A stretch of DNA of 13,862 nucleotides from CAG-841 sp963614875 (GCA_963614875.1 CAVEFC010000037.1:1-13862); one strand, 5' to 3'; shown: positions 6,769 through 13,847, counted from the stretch's first letter. Numbers and translations are program-made. Notes: generated from the letters alone by a model not told the origin.

Positions 6769-7449
6769 TTGAAAAAACTGTTGGCTGTTGCGGCGGCTGT
6801 TATATTTGCGGCGTCGGCTGTGTCTGTGCGGGCCGTCGGAAACGCTCCGGCTTTCAACGAAAGCGACGTGGTGTTTTTCGGCGATTCGACAACGGCGCAT
6901 ATGAAGCTGCGCGGAGGAATTCCGGCGGAAAGAGTATGGTCGGGCAAGGCGAACACCGTGCTTTTCAGAACGGTGTGCGAAGGAAAGCCGATATATTTTG
7001 AGGACGAAGAAAGAGCCGTGTCGCTTGCGGAAGCCGTCCGCGAAAAACAGCCGAAAATACTTGTGATAACGCTGGGCGTATCCGGCGGAGCGGGCTTTAT
7101 GCCGAAGGAAAAATTTATTTCCGTGTATGAAAATATCATAGCTGCGGTAAGGGAAAACAGTCCCGATACGCGACTGTTTGTGCAGTCGATACTGCCTCTT
7201 TCCGATAAATCCGTGCGGCATTACGACAGGCTTTCAAAGCAGGCTGTAACCGAGGCAAACGACTGGATACGGCAGGTCTGCGAGGAAAACGGCGTTTCGT
7301 ATATAGATACTCACCGTCTGCTTACGGACAGCGACGGCTACCTTAAAAAGATTTATCAAAATGACGAATATATGCACCTTACAAGCGCGGCATACAAGGT
7401 GATTATTGAAAATATTTACTCTTTTATAAGCAATTCCGACGCAAAATAA
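6769..7449 (+). CDS. Secreted SGNH/GDSL-type hydrolase-like protein
   Basis: A 226-residue protein with a signal peptide (MKKLLAVAAAVIFAASAVSV, cleavage likely near residue 17 or 22). The start is TTG at 6769: the only in-frame codons after the stop at 6763-6765 are ATT and this TTG, and AAGGA lies 11 bases upstream. SGNH features are FFGDST with nucleophile S40 in block I, an ITLGVSGG stretch in the position of the usual G-x-N-D block, and DEYMHLT with H203 near the C-terminus. The canonical D-x-x-H is instead D199-x-x-x-H203 (or E200-x-x-H203), and the block-III Asn is not clear. Family likely; catalysis and substrate (acetylated glycan or lipid ester?) unknown. Middle gene of the operon. 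Confidence 0.72.
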   Translation: MKKLLAVAAAVIFAASAVSVRAVGNAPAFNESDVVFFGDSTTAHMKLRGGIPAERVWSGKANTVLFRTVCEGKPIYFEDEERAVSLAEAVREKQPKILVITLGVSGGAGFMPKEKFISVYENIIAAVRENSPDTRLFVQSILPLSDKSVRHYDRLSKQAVTEANDWIRQVCEENGVSYIDTHRLLTDSDGYLKKIYQNDEYMHLTSAAYKVIIENIYSFISNSDAK

Positions 7450-7471
7450 AGGAATGGAAAGGACGAAAATT

Positions 7472-8935
7472 ATGTTGGAAAATCTGGGCAGAAGAATTAA
7501 AATCATAGCCGTTGCAGTCGGCATAGCGGGGGCGATAACGGGACTTGCCGCCGCTCTCAAGCATTTCAGCGAGGGAAATCTTTTCTTTGCCGGAGTTTTC
7601 CTGATATATGCGATTATTTCAATAATGCTTATGATACCTCTTTTCCTTGCCGGAAGCGCGGCGGAATCGCTCGAAGCCGAAAACCGCAAGCTGCGCGCTC
7701 TCTCCGACAGGGTTGCTTCCATTGAGAAAAACGGCAGATATTCTTCTCCCGTGGATAAATATTCTCCCGCGGCAAGAGGTCAGCGCCGCGCTCAGCCGCC
7801 CGCATCTGATACGGAACAGACAGAGGCTATGGGAATAACGACAGCCGAACGCAAGGTAAATCCGCAGTATTCTTCGCAGGAGTTTTCCTCCTCGAAGGGA
7901 ACGATAGATATAGACACAGACAAATCCCTCGGAACGATGACGTCGGTATTTTCCAATTCCTCGGACAGAATAGATTCCGATACTCTGATAACCGATATTC
8001 CTCCTGCGCCTTCGATGAAAAAAGAAGCCGAATCGGCTTTTTATACAACGTCAAGCATTGATATGATAAAGGTTAACCGCCGTGAAAACTCGGTGACAAG
8101 ATTCCTTGCTCCTTCGTCCTCGACGATAGCCGCAGGCGGACTTCATACCGTTGCCGTAACGGAAGTCGGAAAGGTGCTTGCCGCGGGCTACGGAACATAC
8201 GGTCAGTGCAATGTTTCTTCGTGGACGTCGGTTGCGGCGGTCGCCGCAGGAAACCATCACACCGTGGGACTTCTCTCAAACGGAACGTGCGTCGCCACCG
8301 GATATTCCGGCTACGGTCAGTGCGAGGTCGGAGCGTGGCGCAATATCTGCGCGATATCAGCCGGCGTCGGACACACGGTCGGACTTCTCGAAAACGGAAC
8401 GTGCGTTGCCGCGGGTGACAATACATACGGTCAGTGCAACGTTGCGGACTGGGCGGGAATAATCGCGATATCCGCGGGCTACAACTATACGGTCGGTCTG
8501 CGTGCCGACGGAACGATAGTCGCGGTCGGAGCAAATACGGACGGTCAGTGGGGCGGAATCCGCTGGGGAAGCATATGCGCCGTGGCGTCGGGCGGACTCC
8601 ATACGCTCGGACTCAAATCGGACGGCACGTGCGTTGCCGTGGGCAACAACGCAAACGATCAGTGCGAGGTATCGCGCTGGCAGAACGTAAAAGCCGTTGC
8701 GGCGGGAAACTATCACAGCGTGGGACTTCTTGCAAACGGCAAGGTTGTCGCCGTGGGCTACAACGGTTACGGTCAGTGCAATGTTTCCGACTGGCAGGAT
8801 GTTGTGGCTATCGCCGCGGGCAGAAACCACACGATAGGACTTACGCGCTCGGGCAGACTGCTTTCAACGGGCGACGACACATACGGTCAGTGCGACGTAA
8901 AGAATTTTGCAAATATAAAAGTAAATAAGCAGTGA
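7472..8935 (+). CDS. Membrane protein with seven-unit RCC1-type repeat domain
   Basis: A 487-residue protein. The ATG at 7472 has AAAGGA 8 bases upstream; the in-frame ATG at 7454 directly abuts its would-be SD, so 7472 is preferred. Two hydrophobic segments (~11-29 and ~37-60) are followed by a short coiled coil (~62-87, AAESLEAENRKLRAL) and a low-complexity Ser/Pro linker to ~215. Residues 219-484 are seven units of exactly 38 residues with consensus AIAAGxxHTVGLxxxGTCVAVGxxxYGQCxVxxW, an RCC1/alpha-tubulin-suppressor-like repeat expected to close a seven-bladed propeller. By the positive-inside rule both ends are probably cytoplasmic, so the propeller may be an intracellular binding platform. 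Unit 4 lacks the Cys residues (GTIVAVG, DGQWGG). Ligand unknown. Last gene of the operon, 22 bp after the SGNH gene, before a strong terminator. Confidence 0.85.
   Translation: MLENLGRRIKIIAVAVGIAGAITGLAAALKHFSEGNLFFAGVFLIYAIISIMLMIPLFLAGSAAESLEAENRKLRALSDRVASIEKNGRYSSPVDKYSPAARGQRRAQPPASDTEQTEAMGITTAERKVNPQYSSQEFSSSKGTIDIDTDKSLGTMTSVFSNSSDRIDSDTLITDIPPAPSMKKEAESAFYTTSSIDMIKVNRRENSVTRFLAPSSSTIAAGGLHTVAVTEVGKVLAAGYGTYGQCNVSSWTSVAAVAAGNHHTVGLLSNGTCVATGYSGYGQCEVGAWRNICAISAGVGHTVGLLENGTCVAAGDNTYGQCNVADWAGIIAISAGYNYTVGLRADGTIVAVGANTDGQWGGIRWGSICAVASGGLHTLGLKSDGTCVAVGNNANDQCEVSRWQNVKAVAAGNYHSVGLLANGKVVAVGYNGYGQCNVSDWQDVVAIAAGRNHTIGLTRSGRLLSTGDDTYGQCDVKNFANIKVNKQ
8126..8923 (+). repeat. Seven 114-bp tandem coding repeats (RCC1-like)
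   Basis: The landmark GGTCAG/GATCAG falls at 8201, 8315, 8429, 8543, 8657, 8771 and 8885, spaced 114 bp each time. Seven units with no length change lie inside the propeller gene. Confidence 0.9.
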
Positions 8936-8944
8936 GCTTACAAA

Positions 8945-8981
8945 AAAACAAAAGCGGAGCCGTCGGCTCCGCTTTTGTTTT
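8945..8981. terminator. Two-way intrinsic terminator between RCC1 gene and MATE gene
   Basis: A perfect 17-bp hairpin (8945-8961 / 8965-8981) with loop GTC, core GCGGAGCCG / CGGCTCCGC, and T-rich on the 3' side and A-rich on the 5' side, so it can work from both strands. It separates convergent genes and overlaps the first two bases of the MATE stop codon as read on plus (TTA at 8980-8982). Confidence 0.9.
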
Positions 8982-10401
8982 ATATTTCCTGTAATTCAAC
9001 CGTTTCCGCTTTTGAATTCAGTCTGAATTTCATATCCGAGGGGTAGTTACACTTTCTTTTCCATCTGCCCGAAAAGAACATAATGACGGAGATTATCATA
9101 CCCACGCCCCAGCCGAGCGGCCACGCAAAGAATATTCCCTCGTATCCGAAAAGTCTGCCGAGAATGAACGCTCCGACAACTCTTATAACAAGGTCAAACG
9201 ATGTTCCGAGCGTGAAGCCGAGCATATCGGTCGAGCCTTTGAGTATTCCGTCAAGAGGTATTTTCACCGCGATGAAAATAAAGAACGGAACGACGCAGGA
9301 AATAAATAATTTGCCGGAATTGATAATCAGATCAACGTTTGCGTCGTCTTTGCTTGACAGAAAGATTTCAACCCAGAATTCCTTGAAGGGAAGAATCAGA
9401 ACCGTAGCCGATACGCAGAAGATCAGACACAGCAGAAACGTTGAAAAATAACCTTCGGCAAGTCGCTCGTATTTCTTTGCGCCTACGTTCTGAGAAACGA
9501 AATTCGACAATGCATTGCACAGAACCGTAAATATATTTATTGCGATATAGCAGATTTTATAAGCTGCCGAATATCCTCCGGCGACGTAATTTCCTCCGAC
9601 CGACGTCAAAATTCCGGTTATCAGAACGCCTCCGACCGAGATAAACAAGCCCTGCAGAATACTCGGAACGGCTATTGAAATTATCTCTTTGAAGATAGGC
9701 CTGTCAAAGCCCTTTATTTTTTCATCGTCAAGCTTATTTATGCTTTTCATCAGCACAAGCAGGGAAAGAACAGCCGCAATTCCCTCGGAAATAATCGTGC
9801 CGAGAGCAAGTCCCGCGCTGCCCATTTTAATCGGAACAACAAAGAGCAGATCGAGTCCGACGTTGAGAATGGTTGAAAAAATCAGGAAATAAAGCGGAGT
9901 TTTTGAGTTTCCGAACGATTGAAACATATACATCGCGTAATTGTATATGAACAAAAAAATAACGCCTGCGATGTAAATCAGCATATAGCTCAGCGCTTCG
10001 TCAAAGCATCCCTCGCCGTCGCTGCTGTTTATCATTCCTTTAAGCAAAGGATAAATAACCGCAAACCCGATGACAGTTGTTACAAGTCCGAGCGCCAGCG
10101 TGCCGATAAGTCCTATTTTACAGGTTTTCTTTAAGGATGTATAATTTTTTGCGCCGAAATATTTGGCGCTCACAACGCCGCATCCCACGCCGAACCCGAC
10201 GGCTATGTCAAGAAACACCACCGTTATCGGATACACAATTCCGACAGCGTCAAAGCTGTCAACCGATTCAATAAAATGTCCGGCAATGAAATTATCGGCT
10301 AAGTTATACAGCTGCTGCAGCGTAACGGATAATATCATCGGGATTGAAAACGACAGCAAAATCAGAAAAGAATTGCCGACCGTCATATCTTTTGTCTTCA
10401 T
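8980..10401 (-). CDS. MATE-family multidrug/metabolite efflux transporter
   Basis: A 473-residue polytopic membrane protein with about 12 hydrophobic segments in two homologous six-helix halves. The halves share the loop motif SAKYFGAKNY in the first and SQNVGAKKYE in the second. The N-terminal NSFLILLSFSIPMILSVT and LYNLADNFIAGHF stretch is typical of MATE/MepA-like transporters, which export cationic drugs or metabolites using Na+ or H+ gradients. An open frame reaches 10554, but the ATG at 10401 has AGAAGG 8 bases upstream, and the promoter at 10460-10432 places the RNA start inside that extension, so 10401 is preferred. Monocistronic, convergent with the RCC1 operon. Substrate cannot be told from sequence. 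Confidence 0.93.
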   Translation of the reverse strand: MKTKDMTVGNSFLILLSFSIPMILSVTLQQLYNLADNFIAGHFIESVDSFDAVGIVYPITVVFLDIAVGFGVGCGVVSAKYFGAKNYTSLKKTCKIGLIGTLALGLVTTVIGFAVIYPLLKGMINSSDGEGCFDEALSYMLIYIAGVIFLFIYNYAMYMFQSFGNSKTPLYFLIFSTILNVGLDLLFVVPIKMGSAGLALGTIISEGIAAVLSLLVLMKSINKLDDEKIKGFDRPIFKEIISIAVPSILQGLFISVGGVLITGILTSVGGNYVAGGYSAAYKICYIAINIFTVLCNALSNFVSQNVGAKKYERLAEGYFSTFLLCLIFCVSATVLILPFKEFWVEIFLSSKDDANVDLIINSGKLFISCVVPFFIFIAVKIPLDGILKGSTDMLGFTLGTSFDLVIRVVGAFILGRLFGYEGIFFAWPLGWGVGMIISVIMFFSGRWKRKCNYPSDMKFRLNSKAETVELQEI

Positions 10402-10431
10402 AATGTAAGCCTTCTGTTTGTTTTTTTCTTG

Positions 10432-10460
10432 ATTATAGTGTTCCGTGCAGAAAAAGTCAA
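10432..10460 (-). promoter_or_regulatory. Sigma-A promoter for the MATE gene
   Basis: On the minus strand, TTGACT (10460-10455), 17-bp spacer, TATAAT (10437-10432). The start codon lies 30 bp downstream. Confidence 0.87.
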
Positions 10461-10594
10461 TGGTAATAAGTACGAAATTGGCGCCGATTTTCGCGCACGT
10501 TATGTGCATTTTCGCGCCCGCGCAGGCGCTCTTTTTCTTTGAGATTTTTTGCAAAGCGCTTCGGCTTTTTCGGAATTATTGCGACGGCGCAAAG

Positions 10595-10626
10595 AAAAAA
10601 CGGTCTGATACAATTGTATCAAACCG
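10595..10626 (-). terminator. Intrinsic terminator of tRNA-Leu
   Basis: On the minus strand, CGGTTTGATACAA pairs with TTGTATCAGACCG (10626-10601, one G-T pair), followed by TTTTTT (10600-10595). The interval 10461-10594 towards the MATE promoter shows nothing else identifiable. Confidence 0.85.
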
Positions 10627-10638
10627 CTGATTTTTTTG

Positions 10639-10725
10639 TGGTGCCGATGGCGGGGGTCGAACCCGCACGCCCGTGAAGGCAACAGATTTTGAGTCTGTCA
10701 AGTCTGCCAATTCCATCACATCGGC
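10639..10725 (-). tRNA. tRNA-Leu, anticodon CAA
   Basis: An 87-nt minus-strand class II tRNA with encoded CCA. Acceptor GCCGATG / CATCGGC, discriminator A, anticodon loop CTCAAAA (anticodon CAA, reads UUG), stem ACAGA / TCTGT, a long variable arm (TGCCTTCACGGGCGT region), and T-arm GCGGG-TTCGACC-CCCGC. Confidence 0.95.
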
Positions 10726-10738
10726 ACGGACATTTTTA

Positions 10739-10766
10739 ATTATAACACAAAAAATGAAAAAATCAA
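10739..10766 (-). promoter_or_regulatory. Promoter for tRNA-Leu
   Basis: On the minus strand, TTGATT (10766-10761), 16-bp spacer, TATAAT (10744-10739), ending 13 bp before the tRNA. The tRNA is therefore a single-gene unit. Confidence 0.75.
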
Positions 10767-10820
10767 TAGCAAATTTTACGGGCGCTGAAAATTTCCGCCG
10801 CGGAACATAAGCGAAAAAAC

Positions 10821-10849
10821 TTGACAAAAACTTTCTTTTTATATATAAT
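10821..10849 (+). promoter_or_regulatory. Consensus sigma-A promoter for the ligase/ACP operon
   Basis: TTGACA (10821-10826), exactly 17 bp, TATAAT (10844-10849). It leaves a leader of about 70 bases before the ATG at 10928. A second TATAAT lies at 10869-10874 without a clear -35. Confidence 0.9.
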
Positions 10850-10872
10850 CGTATTTGTTGAAAATAAGTATA

Positions 10873-10900
10873 ATATAATCATTATAAGAAATGATTTTAT
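10873..10900. promoter_or_regulatory. Inverted repeat in the ligase leader, candidate operator
   Basis: ATATAATCATT (10873-10883) and AATGATTTTAT (10890-10900) pair at 10 of 11 positions around a 6-base spacer. It lies just downstream of a consensus promoter and before the SD, a place where a repressor could block transcription. It does not resemble the FapR operator. AT-rich, so chance is possible. Confidence 0.35.
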
Positions 10901-10927
10901 CACGGCAAAAGGGAAGGAGTAAGTTTA

Positions 10928-12637
10928 ATGAAAAAAACGCAACCGACGCATACGGTTTACAGTATGGATTCGCTGTATGACGGCGTTGTAAAGCAGGCGG
11001 AAAGATACGGAGATAAAGAAAGATACATTTATAAGGACAAAATTACAAAAGAGGACGCGGTTGTAACCTACCGCGATATGCTCGATCATGTGAATTATAT
11101 TTCGTCGGGACTGACGGCTCTCGGTTTTACCGAGCCGACGTGCCTCGTATCCGGCGAATCTCATCCCGATTATGCGGCGGCATATATAGCGACGATATCC
11201 GCCGGCGGAATTATCGTTCCGCTCGACAAGGATATTCCGGCGGAGCAGTTTGCCGGCTTTGCGGTGCTTTGCGAAACCGACGTTATATTCTATACCTCGT
11301 CCATTCATCATAAGGTTATGGAAGTAAAGGATCAGCTCCGCGACGTAAAATATTTCATATGCTTTGATTACGCGGGCGACGATTTCCCCGACGACAAAAG
11401 ATTTATGCGCTTTGCCGATTTTTATGAGCTCGGCAGAAAGGCGTATGAAAACGGCGATCGGACGGCTGAAAATCACGCGGTGGATCTTGACAAAACCTGC
11501 GCGATACTCTTTACCTCCGGCACGACGGGAACAAGCAAGGGCGTTATGCTTTCGCAGAGAAATCTTGTCACGGCGACGCTTGATTCCTGTGCCATAATGG
11601 GCTGCGCCAAGGAGGACAGATACGTTTCCGTGCTTCCTTTCCATCACGCATATGAGTTTACCTGCGCACAGCTTGCGCTTCCCAACACGGGCGCAACGAC
11701 CGTTATAAACGATTCCATAAAGAACACAATGCGCAACTTTGCGAAATATCAGCCCACGGCGCTTGTGCTTGTTCCGCTTTATGTGGAAACGATGCACAAA
11801 AGAATCTGGGCGGAGATAGCAAAGAAGGGCAAGACCAAAACCGTAAAAACGGCGATGAAAATTTCAAATGCGCTCCGCAAAATAGGCATAGACCGCCGCA
11901 GAAAAATTTTCAAGGATATTCTTGATGCGTTCGGCGGCAGACTTCAGTATATCGTTTGCGGCGGCGCTTCGCTCCGCGCAGAGCTTATAAACGACTTTGA
12001 CGCCTTCGGCATAAAAATATGCGAAGGCTACGGAATTACGGAATGCTCGCCTCTTGTCGCGGCAAATCCTATGCATTGGCGCAAGCATCACTCCTGCGGA
12101 ATGAGAGTTCCGCATATGGAAGTGAGAATAGACAAGGCTTCTCCGGAAGACGAAACGGGCGAAATCGTGACGCGCGGCGACGCCGTAATGAAAGGCTATT
12201 ATAAAAATCCCGAAGCGACAGCCGAAGCTTTCACCGAGGACGGATGGTTCCGAACGGGCGATATAGGCTATATCGACGACGATGATTTTATATTCATCAC
12301 GGGAAGAAAGAAAAACGTTATCATTCTTTCAAACGGAAAGAATATATTCCCCGAAGAGCTTGAAGAATATCTCGGTCAGAGCGAATATATATCGGAATGT
12401 GTCGTTGTCGGCAGAAAGAACGAAGCGGGCGAAACGTCGATATGGGCAATATGCTATCCGAATTACGATAAATTCGAGGGCGCTTCAAAGGAAGAAATCG
12501 AAGCCAGAATACGCGAGGAAGTCGATAACGTGAACAAAAAGCTTCCTATTTTCAAGCATATCCCCAACGTTGAAATAAGAGAAACGGAATTCGAGAAAAC
12601 AACGTCGAGAAAGATAATGCGTTATAAGGTAAAATAA
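10928..12637 (+). CDS. AMP-forming acyl-CoA/acyl-ACP ligase (long-chain fatty acid type)
   Basis: A 569-residue cytoplasmic or membrane-peripheral adenylate-forming enzyme. ATG with AAGGAG 8 bases upstream. The ANL-superfamily motifs are in order: A3 TSGTTGTSKG from 196, A5 GYGITE at 367-372, A7 RTGD at 442-445 in GWFRTGDIGY, A8 hinge GRKKNVIILSNGKNIFPEELE, and C-terminal RKIMR with the likely catalytic Lys 562. The hinge and A5 forms match long-chain fatty acyl ligases (FadD/AAE type). It activates a carboxylic acid as acyl-AMP and passes it to a thiol. The acceptor is probably the carrier protein encoded 40 bp downstream rather than, or besides, CoA; that is inferred from adjacency. Chain length cannot be read from sequence. 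Confidence 0.9.
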   Translation: MKKTQPTHTVYSMDSLYDGVVKQAERYGDKERYIYKDKITKEDAVVTYRDMLDHVNYISSGLTALGFTEPTCLVSGESHPDYAAAYIATISAGGIIVPLDKDIPAEQFAGFAVLCETDVIFYTSSIHHKVMEVKDQLRDVKYFICFDYAGDDFPDDKRFMRFADFYELGRKAYENGDRTAENHAVDLDKTCAILFTSGTTGTSKGVMLSQRNLVTATLDSCAIMGCAKEDRYVSVLPFHHAYEFTCAQLALPNTGATTVINDSIKNTMRNFAKYQPTALVLVPLYVETMHKRIWAEIAKKGKTKTVKTAMKISNALRKIGIDRRRKIFKDILDAFGGRLQYIVCGGASLRAELINDFDAFGIKICEGYGITECSPLVAANPMHWRKHHSCGMRVPHMEVRIDKASPEDETGEIVTRGDAVMKGYYKNPEATAEAFTEDGWFRTGDIGYIDDDDFIFITGRKKNVIILSNGKNIFPEELEEYLGQSEYISECVVVGRKNEAGETSIWAICYPNYDKFEGASKEEIEARIREEVDNVNKKLPIFKHIPNVEIRETEFEKTTSRKIMRYKVK

Positions 12638-12677
12638 TTATTTTTATTCGGCAGGAGCCGGGAAAGAGAGCAATACA

Positions 12678-12905
12678 ATGTTTGACGAAATAAAATCAAT
12701 TATGATGGAGACACTTTCGATACCGGAGGATCAGATAACTCCGGAAGCAAATCTCGAAGCGGATCTCGGGATAAGCTCGCTTGAGCTTTATGAGCTCGGC
12801 GGCAGACTTATGGAAGAGTATGACATCGATATCGAAGAGGACGAAATTCATACGTTTATTACGGTAAACGATATAGTTGAGTATATTTCATCCCATACAA
12901 AATAA
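12678..12905 (+). CDS. Acyl carrier protein, stand-alone
   Basis: A 75-residue acidic, helical protein of normal ACP length. ATG with GAGAG 7 bases upstream. The phosphopantetheine site lies in ADLGISSLELYEL: Ser34 aligns with the modified serine of the usual D-S-L motif, but the preceding Asp is Ser33 here. A conserved-looking third helix follows (EIHTFITVNDIVEYI, ~59-72). It is co-transcribed with the ligase (40-bp gap, no terminator between), so it most likely carries the acid that the ligase activates. No fatty-acid synthase genes are nearby, which suggests a specialised carrier rather than the housekeeping AcpP. Confidence 0.9.
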   Translation: MFDEIKSIMMETLSIPEDQITPEANLEADLGISSLELYELGGRLMEEYDIDIEEDEIHTFITVNDIVEYISSHTK

Positions 12906-12921
12906 TCAAAAAACAAAACCG

Positions 12922-12947
12922 ATGCGGAGCCGAAAACGGCTCCGCAT
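12922..12947. terminator. Hairpin after the ACP gene, partial terminator or attenuator
   Basis: ATGCGGAGCCG (12922-12932), loop AAAA, CGGCTCCGCAT (12937-12947): a perfect 11-bp stem. It is followed on plus by TGTCACC, not a U-run, while on minus a U-rich tract follows. On plus it may only reduce read-through into the prepilin peptidase gene, which has no clear promoter of its own. Confidence 0.5.
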
Positions 12948-12976
12948 TGTCACCTCTGACCGAAAGGAGAAGGGCT

Positions 12977-13741
12977 ATGCTTTATGCTTCGCCGTTTATA
13001 ACGGTTTACTGCTGTGTTCTTGCGGCGTTTCTCGGCGCGTGTATGAGCAGCTTTATCGCCTGTATGTGCTGGCGGATCGCGCACGGAGAATCGGTGCTGC
13101 GCGGACGCTCTCACTGCGATTATTGCGGACATACGCTCGGCGTGCGCGACCTTTTTCCGATATTCAGCTATATATTTTCGGGCGGAAAGTGCCGCTATTG
13201 CGGAGCAAAGCTTTCTTTGGGACATCTTTTCGGCGAGCTTGCGGGCGCGGTGATTTTTACGGCGGTTCTGCTGAAATTCAATGTAACGCTTACCGCGCTT
13301 GCATGGCTGATTTTTGTCTGTATTCTGCTTGCGTGCTCGTATTCGGAGCTGAACGGCTGTAAAATTCCGAACGGATTTATTATAGCGGGAATTGCTTTGG
13401 AGGCGCTTTCGTTTCTTTTCCGCGAGGATAAAGCGGCGGAGGCAAAAAGCGCTCTGCTCGGCGGATTGGCGATAGCCGCGGCGGCGCTGCTGATATCTTT
13501 TGTCTTCGGAAAAATTTTCAAACGGACTGCGATTGACGTCGGCGATATAAAGCTTTTGCTTGTCACCGGACTTTTTCTCGGCTGGGAGAAAAATCTGATT
13601 TGTCTTGCTGCAGCCTGCGTTTTGGCAACCGTGTCCGCGCTTGCGGCAGGGAAAAGAAGGCTTCCGCTTGCGCCGTTTGTTTCCGGCGGAGCGGTCGTCG
13701 CGCTCATTTTCGGGGACGCGATTGTCAATACGGTAAAATGA
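12977..13741 (+). CDS. Type IV prepilin peptidase (leader peptidase / N-methylase)
   Basis: A 254-residue polytopic membrane protein with AAAGGAGA 6 bases before the ATG at 12977; an in-frame TTG at 12947 lies in the upstream hairpin and is rejected. The N-terminal domain has the zinc/methylase cysteines C47/C50 and C72/C75 (CDYC, CRYC). The C-terminal aspartyl peptidase (A24) region has VGDIKLL with D190, and the late LPLAPFVSGG stretch is characteristic. It would cleave and N-methylate type IV pilin-like precursors at the membrane. Two oddities: the first catalytic Asp, normally 7 residues before the Pro of IP[ND], is Glu124 here (SELNGCKIPN), and the G-x-G-D motif reads DVGD. No pilin or pilus-assembly genes are in the window. 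It could be an active variant or a degenerate protein. Confidence 0.87.
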   Translation: MLYASPFITVYCCVLAAFLGACMSSFIACMCWRIAHGESVLRGRSHCDYCGHTLGVRDLFPIFSYIFSGGKCRYCGAKLSLGHLFGELAGAVIFTAVLLKFNVTLTALAWLIFVCILLACSYSELNGCKIPNGFIIAGIALEALSFLFREDKAAEAKSALLGGLAIAAAALLISFVFGKIFKRTAIDVGDIKLLLVTGLFLGWEKNLICLAAACVLATVSALAAGKRRLPLAPFVSGGAVVALIFGDAIVNTVK

Positions 13742-13778
13742 AAAGCTCATCCGTTTCGGGATGAGCTTTTGCTTTTTT
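13741..13778 (+). terminator. Intrinsic terminator of the prepilin peptidase gene
   Basis: AAAAGCTCATCC (13741-13752), loop GTTTCG, GGATGAGCTTTT (13759-13770), then GCTTTTTT. A 12-bp stem with U-run that begins on the last base of the stop codon. Confidence 0.92.
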
Positions 13779-13786
13779 AAAATTCC

Positions 13787-13847
13787 GTCTGTGCAGGTAT
13801 TAAAAAATCTGCATATCGTCCCCGATGATTAAAGTTTCTTTTTCTTT
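13787..13847 (+). repeat. Dispersed ~61-bp repeat, copy 2
   Basis: The partner of 1030-1090, in the same orientation, at 49 of 61 identity. It sits just after the terminator. It contains GCAGGT (13793-13798) / ATCTGC (13807-13812), still able to pair in plus-strand RNA through a G-U. No gene is visible from 13779 to the end. Confidence 0.7.

Noticed and set aside
8073..8534. Long Arg-rich open frames opposite and overlapping the RCC1 repeats, including 8357-8830 on minus
   Set aside because: The 114-bp periodicity, a multiple of three, keeps alternate frames open; they mirror the real repeats.
10402..10554. 51-residue N-terminal extension of the MATE transporter
   Set aside because: The promoter at 10432-10460 lies inside it, and the ATG at 10401 has a good SD and matches the usual family start.
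10925..11797. 290-residue open frame on minus opposite the acyl ligase
   Set aside because: Shadow of the ligase; no domain, no SD, and Arg-rich composition typical of the complement of a coding strand.
1115..13741. A competence gene cluster (comM, ComEC-like, prepilin peptidase)
   Set aside because: The three lie in unrelated transcription units several kilobases apart, the MBL protein lacks the ComEC channel region, and no pilin, ComEA or ComGA-type genes are present.
12950..13750. 266-residue open frame on minus opposite the prepilin peptidase
   Set aside because: Antisense shadow with low-complexity basic composition; its start would lie in the terminator region, whereas the plus-strand protein has clear family motifs.
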